From a virus, in IMG/VR virus record IMGVR_UViG_3300024999_000048, positions 57,090-121,089 of that record: DNA of 64,000 nt; one strand, given 5' to 3'. The notes under the pieces are model-generated. The model had not been told where the DNA came from. It was given only the letters and a program-made list of their open reading frames with translations, and ran no database searches. Below are positions 39,837 to 48,844 of the stretch, in pieces (within the stretch, counting starts at the first letter, position 1; each line of letters opens with the position of its first letter). The position numbers were made by a program, and so were the translations under genes.

Positions 39837-42407
39837 TTGATACCATACTTGAGAACAACTGATAAAAATACTATAAACTGTAATGCTGATTTAATTATAT
39901 TAGACAGTAACGAATCAATATTAATTTCTCTATGTGATTTACATATTAAAAACAGGAAAATATGTTCTGATATTATCTCTCATTCTTATCACATTTCTTT
40001 GCGAGATAGAGAAGATATTTTCTTTGAGCAAACTTTATATGGTAGAGAAAATCATTATCGTTATAAGTCAGATAGAATGGAAAATGATTTGACTCATACA
40101 ATAATCTATAATACTAAAATAAATGATTATTGTATTAATTGGAACAATGAAGATAAGAATGAGATTCTTACAAAATATTTGAGGAATATTCATTATTTAC
40201 CTGTAACAAGTGAAATTGTTAAAATAATCTTAGATAAAGAAGAAATAGAACAAGCTAAATATAAAAGTAGTTATAGTAATTATGGTTGCATTAGTGAATG
40301 CACTGTTTATACCAATAATCCAATGTATACTGATTTGAAAGTTTATAAGATTAATGTAACTTATTTTAAACAAAGTTTAAATGCTTTAACTTTAATTGGA
40401 TATGAGGAAGATTTTGATTGGAGTAAAATTGAAGATATAGAAGATTATATATTTGCTTTTTTACAACCAATTAAAGAAAGATTGAAGCAGAATGTAAGAG
40501 TTTTGTTTGATCCTAATAAGATTAATCAGAAAATGTTTGAAGGTAAGATAGTTCCATCAAGTGGTCAGATTCCAGTTATTCAAGGTGGTTTAGAATTACT
40601 AAAAATAGATAGGACTGTGTATTTTGCATCAGAAGCAGGTTTTGGCAAAACTTCCATATCATCTAAAACTAATCATTGTCATTTATATCCTAATAAAAAT
40701 AATTATGTAACATTAATTGTTGCTCCTGCAATTACGCTGACTCAATGGAAAGATGAAATAAAATTCAGTATTGCTGATAAAGTAGATATTCATATTATTA
40801 AGAAGACATCTGAATTTATTAATATATATAATAAAAATCAGTTAAATTTCGATAAACCTACATATTTTCTAGTTGGAAAAGAAACATTTAAACTTGACGC
40901 AAAAAGAGTCTCTGGCGTAAATATTAAAACAATGGAAATAAAGCATAAAAAAGAGGTTCAAAGTGGTGGTTATTATAGTTACTCAACAATTAAAGAAGTT
41001 AAAGAGAAAATTACTATAGCATGTTGCCCTGACTGTGGTAAACCACTTCAGAACGAATTAAGAAAAAAGGAAGATGTATTCTTTACAGAGAAAGATTTTG
41101 AAGGTAGTCCTAAAAAGTCAACTTATAAATGTTCAAATTGTAATGCTGTATTATGGCAATCAGTTTATGACAAAACAAAGAAAACAAGTTTAATTCGATT
41201 TATTAAAACAAAAAACATTCATTTTGATAGCATAATCTGCGATGAAATCCACGAGCAAAATAATGGAGAATCAATTATTGGCAACGCAACTAGAACATTA
41301 TTTAATTATGCAAAAAAGATAATTTTGCTCTCTGGTACAAGCAATAATGGGTATGCTTCGTCAATGCACAATCTATTATTAGGAATAATGCCAAACAAAC
41401 TCAAGGCCAATGATGTTATGGATATGCAAGCATTTATAAAGACGTATGGAACATTAATGGCTGTTAGTAAAAGAAAAGATGGAGAATACCATCGTTCAGG
41501 AAGAAGTGAGATTAAAGATAGCGAGTTTAAAGAGATTGAGGGAATCAATCCAATTATTTTTAGTAAATATTTAGTTCAAAATTATATCTTTTCTACTTTG
41601 TCAGATTTGGGTAAAGCTTTACCTGATTTAAATGAAATATATGTTCCTATTAATCAAAGTGAAGAAATGGAGCGAAACGAATATTATTTATGGAGTGAAA
41701 TTAAATCAGCAAATGCTTTTAATGCAAAGATGTATGAGAGTTCTATTATAAAGCATTATATTAACAATCCATTTAAATGGGATAATATTGAAATTAATAA
41801 AGGAGAGGCTTATATTTCTGTTCAACCAAGATGTATTACAGAATGTATTTTACCCAAAGAACAAAAATTACTAGATATAGTTTTAAAAGAAATATCAGAA
41901 GGTAGAAAGTGTTGTATTTATATTGATTTTAATAATGGTGGTAAATATATGCAAGATGATACAATTTCTAAAAGAATTGAAACATTATTGAAATCTAATA
42001 ATATTAAATGTTTTACATTAAAATCTTCCGTTACCACTCATAATAGAAAAGAGTTATTAGACAAAAAGAAAGATGATTTCCAAGTATTAATAACCAATTC
42101 AATGCTTGTAAAAGTTGGTTTGAATTTAACGTATATTCCTAGTTATATTAACTATATGCCTAGTTATATGGTTAATGACGTAAGTCAAAGCAATAGACGT
42201 GGATATAGGCATAATAGCATATTAGAAAATAGAATTTATCATCTGTATTATGAGAATTCATGCGAAAATGGAATTGTCAAAAGGTATCAACGTAAGAATG
42301 CAGAAGCTAAAGCCATTGAGGGTAAATTTAATGTGTGTTTAGAGAATGATGATACTATCCGAACTGCTAGTAAACTCGGTAAGAAGATTAGTGAAGGAGT
42401 TGTATAA
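39837..42407 (+). CDS. SF2 (SNF2/DEAD-like) helicase
   Basis: 856 residues, TTG start behind GGAGGTG. Helicase motifs: I, EAGFGKTS (near residue 263); Ia, LIVAPAITLTQW; II, CDEIHE (near residue 466); III, LSGTSNNG; VI, QSNRRGYRH (near residue 785). A four-Cys zinc finger (CCPDCGKPL ... CSNCNAV) is inserted between motifs Ia and II. The first 230 residues carry no recognised domain. With the methyltransferase before it, this is a two-gene cassette known from phages and plasmids; possible roles are DNA modification coupled to translocation, or protection of incoming DNA. Confidence 0.85.
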   Translation: MIPYLRTTDKNTINCNADLIILDSNESILISLCDLHIKNRKICSDIISHSYHISLRDREDIFFEQTLYGRENHYRYKSDRMENDLTHTIIYNTKINDYCINWNNEDKNEILTKYLRNIHYLPVTSEIVKIILDKEEIEQAKYKSSYSNYGCISECTVYTNNPMYTDLKVYKINVTYFKQSLNALTLIGYEEDFDWSKIEDIEDYIFAFLQPIKERLKQNVRVLFDPNKINQKMFEGKIVPSSGQIPVIQGGLELLKIDRTVYFASEAGFGKTSISSKTNHCHLYPNKNNYVTLIVAPAITLTQWKDEIKFSIADKVDIHIIKKTSEFINIYNKNQLNFDKPTYFLVGKETFKLDAKRVSGVNIKTMEIKHKKEVQSGGYYSYSTIKEVKEKITIACCPDCGKPLQNELRKKEDVFFTEKDFEGSPKKSTYKCSNCNAVLWQSVYDKTKKTSLIRFIKTKNIHFDSIICDEIHEQNNGESIIGNATRTLFNYAKKIILLSGTSNNGYASSMHNLLLGIMPNKLKANDVMDMQAFIKTYGTLMAVSKRKDGEYHRSGRSEIKDSEFKEIEGINPIIFSKYLVQNYIFSTLSDLGKALPDLNEIYVPINQSEEMERNEYYLWSEIKSANAFNAKMYESSIIKHYINNPFKWDNIEINKGEAYISVQPRCITECILPKEQKLLDIVLKEISEGRKCCIYIDFNNGGKYMQDDTISKRIETLLKSNNIKCFTLKSSVTTHNRKELLDKKKDDFQVLITNSMLVKVGLNLTYIPSYINYMPSYMVNDVSQSNRRGYRHNSILENRIYHLYYENSCENGIVKRYQRKNAEAKAIEGKFNVCLENDDTIRTASKLGKKISEGVV

Positions 42408-42423
42408 ATGGTAAAATAATTAT

Positions 42424-42452
42424 TTGACTTTATAGTATACGCATGTTATAAT
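42424..42452 (+). promoter_or_regulatory. Sigma-A type promoter
   Basis: TTGACT (42424-42429), 17 bp, TATAAT (42447-42452), just after the helicase gene. It drives the next run of small genes. Confidence 0.8.
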
Positions 42453-42486
42453 GAATACATAAAAGAAAGGAGATAAAAATACATAA

Positions 42487-42648
42487 ATGCAACAAAAAGT
42501 TAAAGCAAAAATCAAAGGTACATTTTGGGGAACTGCTACAGTGATATTAGACCATGATGGAACAATTATTGAAGTAGAAGAAGTGGAAGACCTTGATGAT
42601 TTCGATGATTGTGAAGTTAGAGAAATTCTTTATAGGATTGGAGGATAA
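42487..42648 (+). CDS. Hypothetical acidic protein, 53 aa
   Basis: SD AAAGGAG, somewhat distant. Strand pair (KAKIKGTFWGTATVILDHDG) then a strongly acidic helix. Unknown function. Confidence 0.5.
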   Translation: MQQKVKAKIKGTFWGTATVILDHDGTIIEVEEVEDLDDFDDCEVREILYRIGG

Positions 42649-42654
42649 ATACAT

Positions 42655-43113
42655 ATGAAATATCGAGAAGGAGATAAGGTAGAAATCATTGATCAATTTT
42701 CAGAGTTTTACAAAAAGAAAGGTTATGTAATGATAAAGCGAGAAATCAATGACAAAATATGGATTGCTTTTCCACCTGCCAAATCAACTGGAAATGGTTT
42801 TGAGTTAGATCAAATTAAATTTATAAAGAGTTCAATTAAGGGTAAAGAAGTTGAGCCTTGTGGATGTTGTTTGTCAAGCACTGGTTATATATCGGCTAAT
42901 GTATTGCTTGAAGAATGTCCAATAAAGAGAAAATTAGGACAACATGAAGATTCTATTGATATGAATTTCAAAGATAAAGTTATGGTATGTACTTGTATAA
43001 ATTCTAATTACTCTTGGGGTGTACCAACTTGTGAATATTATAAAGGACTTAGGGAAGTAATTCGTGGTGGAAGAAAAGTATGGAGAGTATTTTGTGATGC
43101 CGTAGAAGTTTGA
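42655..43113 (+). CDS. Hypothetical protein, KOW-like start plus Cys region
   Basis: 152 residues. MKYREGDKVEIIDQF looks like an SH3/KOW strand; CGCC near residue 62, C near 78, then CTC and C in the last third suggest a zinc site. SD TTGGAGG. Unknown function. Confidence 0.6.
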   Translation: MKYREGDKVEIIDQFSEFYKKKGYVMIKREINDKIWIAFPPAKSTGNGFELDQIKFIKSSIKGKEVEPCGCCLSSTGYISANVLLEECPIKRKLGQHEDSIDMNFKDKVMVCTCINSNYSWGVPTCEYYKGLREVIRGGRKVWRVFCDAVEV

Positions 43114-43143
43114 TTATATAAATTTGAGGAGAGTGTTTAATTA

Positions 43144-43440
43144 ATGAAAAAGAAAATTACACTTAAATATAAAACACCATTAGAGTTTGTTGCTACATAC
43201 ACAAGAGAGGAATTTTTTAGAGGAGAATATGATAGTGAAAGAAAATGGTTAGAAACGGATGCAGGAATGCCTATATTAGATATTATTGCAAAAATTACAA
43301 CGGGTAATTATGATCAACTTATTGTGAAAACTTTTGATAAATTTGCTCCAAAAGTAGGATTTTTGTATTGTAGAGAGCATGATATCTTTCACGAGTATGA
43401 AAAATGTCCATTCTGTCAATTAAATATAAGAATTAATTAA
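43144..43440 (+). CDS. Hypothetical protein, 98 aa, zinc-type end
   Basis: SD GAGGAGAG. Ends LYCREHDIFHEYEKCPFCQL, a C-x3-H ... C-x2-C potential zinc site. Unknown function. Confidence 0.55.
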   Translation: MKKKITLKYKTPLEFVATYTREEFFRGEYDSERKWLETDAGMPILDIIAKITTGNYDQLIVKTFDKFAPKVGFLYCREHDIFHEYEKCPFCQLNIRIN

Positions 43441-43468
43441 TAAAATAAATATTAGGAGGAATACATAA

Positions 43469-43731
43469 ATGGAAGAAAGAAAATTATATAAATTTAATGA
43501 TGGTGATTATGAGCATTGGATTTTAGCAAACAATCTTGTTCAAGCAATTGATTACTTTATGATTATTGTGGAGAAGATGAATCACAATTTGAATATGGAT
43601 TTACTATTAATTTAGTTGATAGTGAAACATTGGACATTGAATTCGAAGATGAAGGAGAAAAGACTTCTTGGAGAAAGATTATGAATGAATGTGAAGTTAT
43701 ACCAATCTGTATTGGAACAAATGTAGATTAG
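43469..43731 (+). pseudogene. Small gene broken by a -1 frameshift
   Basis: ATG 43469 (SD TTAGGAGG) reads to TAG 43613. After GAT-TAC-TTT the -1 frame continues coherently (YDYCGEDESQFEYGF ... CEVIPICIGTNVD) to TAG 43729. The junction again follows a TTT codon, as in the gene at 27480, consistent with loss of one T from a T-run. The intact protein would be about 87 residues. Confidence 0.6.
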
Positions 43732-43749
43732 GAAGGAGGTTGGATCACA

Positions 43750-43956
43750 ATGAAAGGTTATTCAATAAATGACAATGTAGTTAAGGAACTTGCTAAAGAA
43801 TATAAGATGCCATTAGAGGATGCACAGAGATATATGAATGATACCTTAAAATATAATGAAGTGAGTTTAATAACTTGTGTAAATTGCAACATAATCAATT
43901 GCGAAGAATGTTGTGATAAATGGCATATAAATTATAAGAACTTGGTTCTAGAATAA
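43750..43956 (+). CDS. Hypothetical protein, 68 aa
   Basis: SD GGAAGGAGG. Helical first half (VVKELAKEYKMPLEDAQRYM), then C-x2-C, C-x2-CC pattern (CVNCNIINCEECC). Probable zinc-binding end. Confidence 0.6.
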   Translation: MKGYSINDNVVKELAKEYKMPLEDAQRYMNDTLKYNEVSLITCVNCNIINCEECCDKWHINYKNLVLE

Positions 43957-44002
43957 AAAGTCGAGTTTAAAGGAAATAAAATAAAGAGGAGAAAATTAAT
44001 AA

Positions 44003-44728
44003 ATGGATTACGATGAATTTGAGAATTATTATGAACAAAGCGAAGTAGATCAATTAGTTGAAGAATTTAAGGATAAGATTAGAGAGCATTTATTACCTAA
44101 TATTCGTGAAGAAATTGAACGTCTCAATAAATTAAATTTTGAACTCAAGCAGAAGAATGAGAAATACAAGAAAAGAGAGTCAGAAATAAACGCAAAAGAA
44201 AGAGACTTAAAATATAAAGAAGAAAATCTTAAAAGGGAAGTTGAAAAAGAATTTTATGAAAGCAACATAGGAGATACTTTAAAAGATTACATTGAAAAAT
44301 CAGAGGTATATTTCGCTGATAGCAAAGGGTTACGTCAAGATAAGTGTTCTCTATGTAATGGTAAACGTAAATTAGTTGCCAATTTTCCAAATGGTAAAAC
44401 AACAGAAACAAACTGTGATTGTAGCAATTTAATACATAAATTTGTACCAGAGGCATCAGAACTATCTCTAATTAAATTCAATAAAAGAGATAGTCGATAT
44501 CAATCAGAAAGAAAATTTTATATATCAAAAACTTATATCCCATCAAAAGATTCTAGTTATAGAGATGATTATAGTTATAATGAATTTAAACTTTGTCAGA
44601 TAGTAAATGAATTTAATGAAGATAGTAAGGGGTTACATGAAACTAAAGAATATGGTACGAAAATCGGATTTAAAACCAAAGAAGAATGTCAAAAGTATTG
44701 CGATTGGTTAAATACTACAAAAAATTAG
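44003..44728 (+). CDS. Coiled-coil protein with Cys module, 241 aa
   Basis: Residues about 15-90 form a long charged coiled coil (IREEIERLNKLNFELKQ ...). CSLC near residue 112 and CDC near 133 flank a GKRKLVANFPNGK hairpin, a rubredoxin-like zinc module. SD AGAGGAG. No family recognised. Confidence 0.6.
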   Translation: MDYDEFENYYEQSEVDQLVEEFKDKIREHLLPNIREEIERLNKLNFELKQKNEKYKKRESEINAKERDLKYKEENLKREVEKEFYESNIGDTLKDYIEKSEVYFADSKGLRQDKCSLCNGKRKLVANFPNGKTTETNCDCSNLIHKFVPEASELSLIKFNKRDSRYQSERKFYISKTYIPSKDSSYRDDYSYNEFKLCQIVNEFNEDSKGLHETKEYGTKIGFKTKEECQKYCDWLNTTKN

Positions 44729-44769
44729 TTCTATCGTATGATGAAAGGATGAAAGGATGAAAAATAATA

Positions 44770-45042
44770 ATGAACTACACAGGTAAAAGGGTAAAAATAA
44801 TCAATTTAGATGGATGGAAAGATACTAACTACCAAGAACTTGAAAGTTATTTAGGAAAAATCGGAACAGTTAAACATGATTGTAATCCTGGTGGAACTGG
44901 TTATAGATTAGAACTAACTTATGATGATGGTTTTATGGCAGAAATTGATAAACGTAATGGAAGATTATGTTTTAGGGAAGAAAATATTGAAGTATTGGAT
45001 GATACATATAATTACGAAAAACAATCTAAACCACACCACTAG
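44770..45042 (+). CDS. Hypothetical protein, 90 aa, SH3-like
   Basis: GKRVKIINLDGW ... YLGKIGTVKHDCNPGGTGYRLEL looks like an SH3/KOW beta barrel. SD is weak (AAAGGATG at some distance). Unknown function. Confidence 0.55.
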   Translation: MNYTGKRVKIINLDGWKDTNYQELESYLGKIGTVKHDCNPGGTGYRLELTYDDGFMAEIDKRNGRLCFREENIEVLDDTYNYEKQSKPHH

Positions 45043-45047
45043 GTGTT

Positions 45048-45203
45048 ATGCCAAAGCAGATATTTGAATGACATAGAGTTATAGAATTATGTAGAGCATT
45101 GCATGAATATAGTTTATATGAAGATGTTGATCAGAATCTTATGATTAAATGGTCTGATGAGTTAAATGATAGACTATATGGATTGAAAGGAGATGTTGAA
45201 TAA
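45048..45203 (+). pseudogene. Small gene with in-frame TGA at codon 8
   Basis: ATG 45048 is followed by TGA 45069-45071, yet the same frame stays open with coherent sequence (HRVIELCRALHEYSLYEDVDQ ... DELNDRLYGLKGD) to TAA 45201. Loss of the start region or a nonsense mutation; no good SD for an internal start is seen. The next gene begins directly after. Confidence 0.45.
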
Positions 45204-45521
45204 ATGGAAATAAAGCAGAGTATTTTTGACCAAGGAGTAAATATTAATGGGAGATTATGTGCATTTAAAATTGAAACATATGAAACTAGACACAAATTAG
45301 ATGGAGTATATGGTGTTTCTGGAGCAGAAAGAAGTAAAGAAGATGAATACATAAAAACAAACACATCTAGAATCTTAGGATATTTTAATGAGGACACAGG
45401 AGTTATTAAAACTATTGGTGTGTATGGATCTGAATACAATATAAAAAATTCTGATAGGTTAAAAGTATTAAATGTTAAAATAATTGATCAGGGAAAGTTA
45501 TTGCAAGATATAGTATTTTAG
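45204..45521 (+). CDS. Hypothetical protein, 105 aa
   Basis: SD AAAGGAG inside the preceding frame; ATG follows its stop directly. Strand-rich with a central charged segment (GAERSKEDEYIKTNTSRI). Unknown function. Confidence 0.55.
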   Translation: MEIKQSIFDQGVNINGRLCAFKIETYETRHKLDGVYGVSGAERSKEDEYIKTNTSRILGYFNEDTGVIKTIGVYGSEYNIKNSDRLKVLNVKIIDQGKLLQDIVF

Positions 45522-45586
45522 TCTATCTGGAAAATTCCATTTTAAAGTGTAATAAAATAAATTTATGAAAGAAAGAGGTTTTATTA

Positions 45587-46186
45587 ATGAAAAAGAAATT
45601 AATCGGAAGTATTATTGGATTAACAGCTATATCTACAATTCTAACAGGATGTAATCAAACAGATGCTCAAAAAGTAATGGCACAACAAAATGCAAATAAA
45701 CAAACCCAAGCAGCTAGTATGATGACTCAAACTCCTACTCCTAATTTTAATCGTAGTTTAGAAAGAGAAAATATTATCAATAGACTTAAAAATACCAATG
45801 ATCCAAATCAATTAACATGGATTTATCCAATGAGTGCAGGGAGAGTAATTGGGAGATTCCCAGTTAGAGGGAAAATTACTTCTGGAGGTAAAAGATTAAC
45901 TTCTACACAACAATGGATTCCTAGTCAAGTTGGTGAAGGTTATGCTTTAGGTGAAGCACCAGATGAAATGGGTGCATATGGTTCTAGTGGCGATTATGTT
46001 TTTTGGTTTGATCCTGCTGGTAGAGGCCCATTTCAACATAGAGGTGATTATTTTGTAACTCCTGTACCTTATAAAATTGATTTAGGATATGGAACAATTA
46101 CTTATGAAGTTGATTCAACTGAAGAATCAAAAAGAAGTAATTATGAAGAACAAATTAAAAAGAATCAAATAAATGGAGGTAAATAA
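45587..46186 (+). CDS. Lipoprotein, 199 aa
   Basis: Type II signal with LTGC (Cys 22), a Gln/Asn/Thr-rich linker, then a folded domain from about residue 60 (LTWIYPMSAGRVIGRFPVRGKIT ... GDYVFWFDPAGRGPF). It is followed four bases later by a membrane-anchored protein, so the pair probably acts at the host cell surface. No family recognised. Confidence 0.7.
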   Translation: MKKKLIGSIIGLTAISTILTGCNQTDAQKVMAQQNANKQTQAASMMTQTPTPNFNRSLERENIINRLKNTNDPNQLTWIYPMSAGRVIGRFPVRGKITSGGKRLTSTQQWIPSQVGEGYALGEAPDEMGAYGSSGDYVFWFDPAGRGPFQHRGDYFVTPVPYKIDLGYGTITYEVDSTEESKRSNYEEQIKKNQINGGK

Positions 46187-46189
46187 TAA

Positions 46190-46660
46190 ATGAAAAGTTT
46201 AGGTAAAATATGGTTATTAGTTTTAGGAATGTTTGTTGCCATTGGCGTAGTTGGATTCATAGGGAAAGTTGTTTTATTCCCTGTTCATGTATTAGATAAA
46301 ACTGCTGAAACTGGTTATGGAATTGTGGATAAAACTTTGAACGCCGATAATGTATTATTTAACTATGAACAATTTCATGATCTTTATCAAGGTTCAAAAC
46401 AACAAGCAGTTAATATTTCTAATAGTAAAACTCAAATTAATAATTTAAAAGAAACCTATGGCGAAGATGCTAGTAAGTATCCAAAAGATGTACGAAGCGA
46501 TTTATCTTTTCAACAACAAAATTTAGAAGGATATTTATTGCAATATCAAAAAATTGTATCTGAGTTTAATTCAAACAGTAAAAAGTTAAATAGAGAATTG
46601 TTTAAAGCAAAAGAATTGCCTTATCAGTTACCACTTGATTATAAAGAGTTAGGTATTTAA
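46190..46660 (+). CDS. Membrane-anchored helical protein, 156 aa
   Basis: One N-terminal transmembrane helix (about residues 6-32) followed by long helices (QGSKQQAVNISNSKTQINNLK ...), resembling LemA-type folds in outline only. SD GGAGG. Coupled to the lipoprotein gene before it. Unknown function. Confidence 0.6.
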   Translation: MKSLGKIWLLVLGMFVAIGVVGFIGKVVLFPVHVLDKTAETGYGIVDKTLNADNVLFNYEQFHDLYQGSKQQAVNISNSKTQINNLKETYGEDASKYPKDVRSDLSFQQQNLEGYLLQYQKIVSEFNSNSKKLNRELFKAKELPYQLPLDYKELGI

Positions 46661-46674
46661 AGTATGGTGTCAAG

Positions 46675-46727
46675 TTTTAGGAAGTTGCAATTTTATAAAA
46701 AGGTTTCAAAGTTGTAGCTTCCTAAAA
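46675..46727 (+). terminator. Long hairpin after the lipoprotein/membrane pair
   Basis: A 16-bp stem (46675-46690 with 46712-46727) with two G-U pairs; the outer ten bases (TTTTAGGAAG with CTTCCTAAAA) pair perfectly. The loop is A/T rich. Likely operon end or 3' stabiliser. Confidence 0.55.
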
Positions 46728-46774
46728 TTAAATATTTAATCAAAAAATAATATGAAAAGGTGGTTTGAAAAATA

Positions 46775-46996
46775 ATGAAATATCAATATGCCCAAGTTTA
46801 TCAAGTCGGAGATGAAATATATATTTATGATGGAATAAAAGAATCAGAGGTAGAAAATGCCAATAACTATATTAAAGCACTTAATATTTTAGGTAGTGCT
46901 GGATGGAAAGTTGTCAATGCCGTAAATGAATTTCATCCTGCTGGTTTTAGTGGTTATAGTTCTATGGGTAAAACTATCGTAGAAAGACAATTATAA
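46775..46996 (+). CDS. Hypothetical protein, 73 aa
   Basis: SD AAAAGGTGG. Small alpha/beta chain with a SAGWKVVNAVNE segment, typical of short phage proteins that report an ALN-x-LG-x-xGW-x-VV pattern. Unknown function. Confidence 0.55.
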   Translation: MKYQYAQVYQVGDEIYIYDGIKESEVENANNYIKALNILGSAGWKVVNAVNEFHPAGFSGYSSMGKTIVERQL

Positions 46997-47017
46997 AATA
47001 AGGGAGTGATAATAAAT

Positions 47018-47335
47018 ATGGAAATATTAAATCTACACGATCACGTATATGATACTTACACAAATAAAGTAAAAGGTAATAAACTACTATCATATTAGAT
47101 GGTTCAGCAAAAACTTACCAGAAACTATCACCTATCAAAGAAAGTAAAATTAGGCTCACAGGAATTATGCCTTTACGGATGTCTTACTTTCCTAGTAGGA
47201 GAAAATTGTGTCTTATGGTTAAAGAATTACATAGGAACTGATACCTCATGGTTTGAGAAAGACATGAAGAAATATGAGAAACTTAATGAGCAATTAGGAA
47301 TCGACAATAATTCAAAAGAATTAAAGTTTGACTAA
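47018..47335 (+). pseudogene. Small gene probably broken by two compensating frameshifts
   Basis: ATG 47018 (SD AGGGAG) meets TAG at 47096 in frame. Between about 47080 and 47150 the -1 frame reads well (TTIILDGSAKTYQKLSPIKESK), and from about 47150 the original frame is again convincing (ELCLYGCLTFLVGENCVLWLKNY). Two opposite indels in A-runs would explain this. The ORF from ATG 47099 alone has no SD. Confidence 0.4.
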
Positions 47336-47375
47336 ATGTAAAAATAAATATATAATAAAGAGAGGAAGTAAATAA

Positions 47376-47909
47376 TTGAACAATATGAATAAAATGATGA
47401 TGCTTAAAGCAAATAGCCCTGCTATACATAAATTAGGTGATATTGGTCGCAATATTGATGACAAAATTAGGATTCATTCAGAAGATGATACACATTACAT
47501 AGGAAGTTTCGAAGAAGGTTTTGGATTTATTAATGTAAAATTTAACAAAGCAGATTGTAGGCCATTGACTCAAATGGAAAGAGAAAATATTAATGGTAAT
47601 TGGTATACAATTAATAGCAATCCTTTGTATAGAATCTATATTGACGAAGAAGGAAATGTGGTAAATGGTAAAGTTTTAACTGTAAAAGGTGTTATCATTA
47701 AAGTTACTGATTCATTAGGCAATGATAAACATAGTGATTTTGTTAATTTGTCAGTTGAGTTTGGAAAAGATATTTTAATTGGTAGAAGTTTGGTAATGTT
47801 AGTTGGTAAAGGTGCTATTACAACTTCAAGAGTGACTAATGTTGATATTAGTGAGAAGCAATATATAATTTATACAAGAAATAGTATTTATTATATAGAG
47901 GTAAAATAA
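47376..47909 (+). CDS. Hypothetical protein, 177 aa
   Basis: TTG 47376 is best spaced from AGAGGAAG; ATG 47385 is an alternative. Strand-rich throughout (IGSFEEGFGFINVKFNKADC ... VLTVKGVIIKVTDS). It ends one base into the next gene. Unknown function. Confidence 0.55.
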   Translation: MNNMNKMMMLKANSPAIHKLGDIGRNIDDKIRIHSEDDTHYIGSFEEGFGFINVKFNKADCRPLTQMERENINGNWYTINSNPLYRIYIDEEGNVVNGKVLTVKGVIIKVTDSLGNDKHSDFVNLSVEFGKDILIGRSLVMLVGKGAITTSRVTNVDISEKQYIIYTRNSIYYIEVK

Positions 47910-48031
47910 TGGCTGAAAAGATTGTGGCATATCTCAAACAAGAAGCAGATAAAGAAGTTGCAAGAAAAACTAAAGATATTAATTCTTATTTTAGTAAATG
48001 TTATTATAAGCACAATTTAAGGCGTAGGTAA
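47909..48031 (+). CDS. Basic helical mini-protein, 40 aa
   Basis: Start overlaps the preceding stop (TAATG). Helical and lysine-rich (EIV-like N-terminus MAEKIVAYLKQEADKEVARK), ending HNLRRR. Possibly nucleic-acid binding. Confidence 0.45.
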   Translation: MAEKIVAYLKQEADKEVARKTKDINSYFSKCYYKHNLRRR

Positions 48032-48069
48032 TAATACATAAAGTGCTATTTTAAAGGATGTGTAAAAAC

Positions 48070-48162
48070 ATGACATTATACTGGGTTGCGTGGTTTACAG
48101 GTGGTACTATAGGATTATTAGGAGGAATATATTGCTTATATTATGCAATTAAATACCTATAG
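48070..48162 (+). CDS. 30-residue membrane peptide
   Basis: ATG 48070 after AAAGGATG. Almost entirely one transmembrane helix (WVAWFTGGTIGLLGGIYCLY). Unknown function. Confidence 0.45.
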   Translation: MTLYWVAWFTGGTIGLLGGIYCLYYAIKYL

Positions 48163-48195
48163 ATTTAAGAATTTAAGTGGAAAGGAGTAGGTAGA

Positions 48196-48315
48196 ATGAC
48201 TAAAAAAGAATTAATAGATTTGCTACAGAATGACAATTCTCCTGATGATACACCTGTAAATATAACTTTAGAATGTACTAATAATGATGAGTGTATTGTT
48301 GGTGAAATTTCATAA
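48196..48315 (+). CDS. Hypothetical acidic mini-protein, 39 aa
   Basis: SD AAAGGAG. MTKKELIDLLQNDNSPDDTPVN is a pattern of short phage proteins. It stops early; the ORF at 48323 in another frame may be the rest of a broken gene. Confidence 0.45.
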   Translation: MTKKELIDLLQNDNSPDDTPVNITLECTNNDECIVGEIS

Positions 48316-48322
48316 AATTGAG

Positions 48323-48463
48323 ATGTACATAATTGATTATAATGATGATTATAGCACACTAGAAGATATAATTAGTGATATGGAATTGGCAACAAATTCA
48401 ATTATAAATTGCTTCGATACTAAAGAAGTTAATATTGAATGGCATGATGATATAGGGTTTTAG
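48323..48463 (+). CDS. Hypothetical mini-protein, 46 aa
   Basis: Acidic (IIDYNDDYSTLEDIISDMEL). The SD is poor (TTGAG), so it may depend on the gene at 48196 or be its displaced 3' part. Confidence 0.35.
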   Translation: MYIIDYNDDYSTLEDIISDMELATNSIINCFDTKEVNIEWHDDIGF

Positions 48464-48478
48464 AAAGGAGGAATAAAT

Positions 48479-48649
48479 TTGGAATACTGGATTTGGATTA
48501 TAATTGTTGGATTTTGGGCAATGGCAAGTATGGTCAACAAATATCAATGGCGTAGAGCATGGGAAGCATATTATAAAAGACCACTAACTAATGGCGAAGA
48601 TCATAAACCACCAGATTACAAAAAAGAAGAAGTTAAGGTTGAGGAATAA
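48479..48649 (+). CDS. Single-pass membrane protein, 56 aa
   Basis: TTG 48479 after AAAGGAGG. N-terminal transmembrane helix (EYWIWIIIVGFWAMASMV), then a basic-acidic tail. Unknown function. Confidence 0.55.
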   Translation: MEYWIWIIIVGFWAMASMVNKYQWRRAWEAYYKRPLTNGEDHKPPDYKKEEVKVEE

Positions 48650-48691
48650 AATGAAAAACAAGATTCATTGTATTTAAGGAGGTGAAAACAA

Positions 48692-48808
48692 ATGTATTTT
48701 GGCATTGGTGTTGGAACTTTTGTAGAATGGATCGCTATAGCTTTGGGAGTTGGTTTTGTACTTGGAAGTGGATTAACACTATATTTAAAAAGAAACAAAA
48801 ATAAATAA
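48692..48808 (+). CDS. Single-pass membrane peptide, 38 aa
   Basis: SD AAGGAGGTGA. One glycine-rich transmembrane helix (WIAIALGVGFVLGSGLTLYL) with a basic C-terminus (KRNKNK). Unknown function. Confidence 0.5.
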   Translation: MYFGIGVGTFVEWIAIALGVGFVLGSGLTLYLKRNKNK

Positions 48809-48844
48809 TCTTACATAAATTAATTGAAAGGAGGTGATATAATT

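Noticed and set aside
35857-45071. Reassigned UGA codon
   Set aside because: Many well-supported genes end in TGA (for example 8630, 22247, 43113, 51213, 60314) and no widespread in-frame TGA is seen in long genes.
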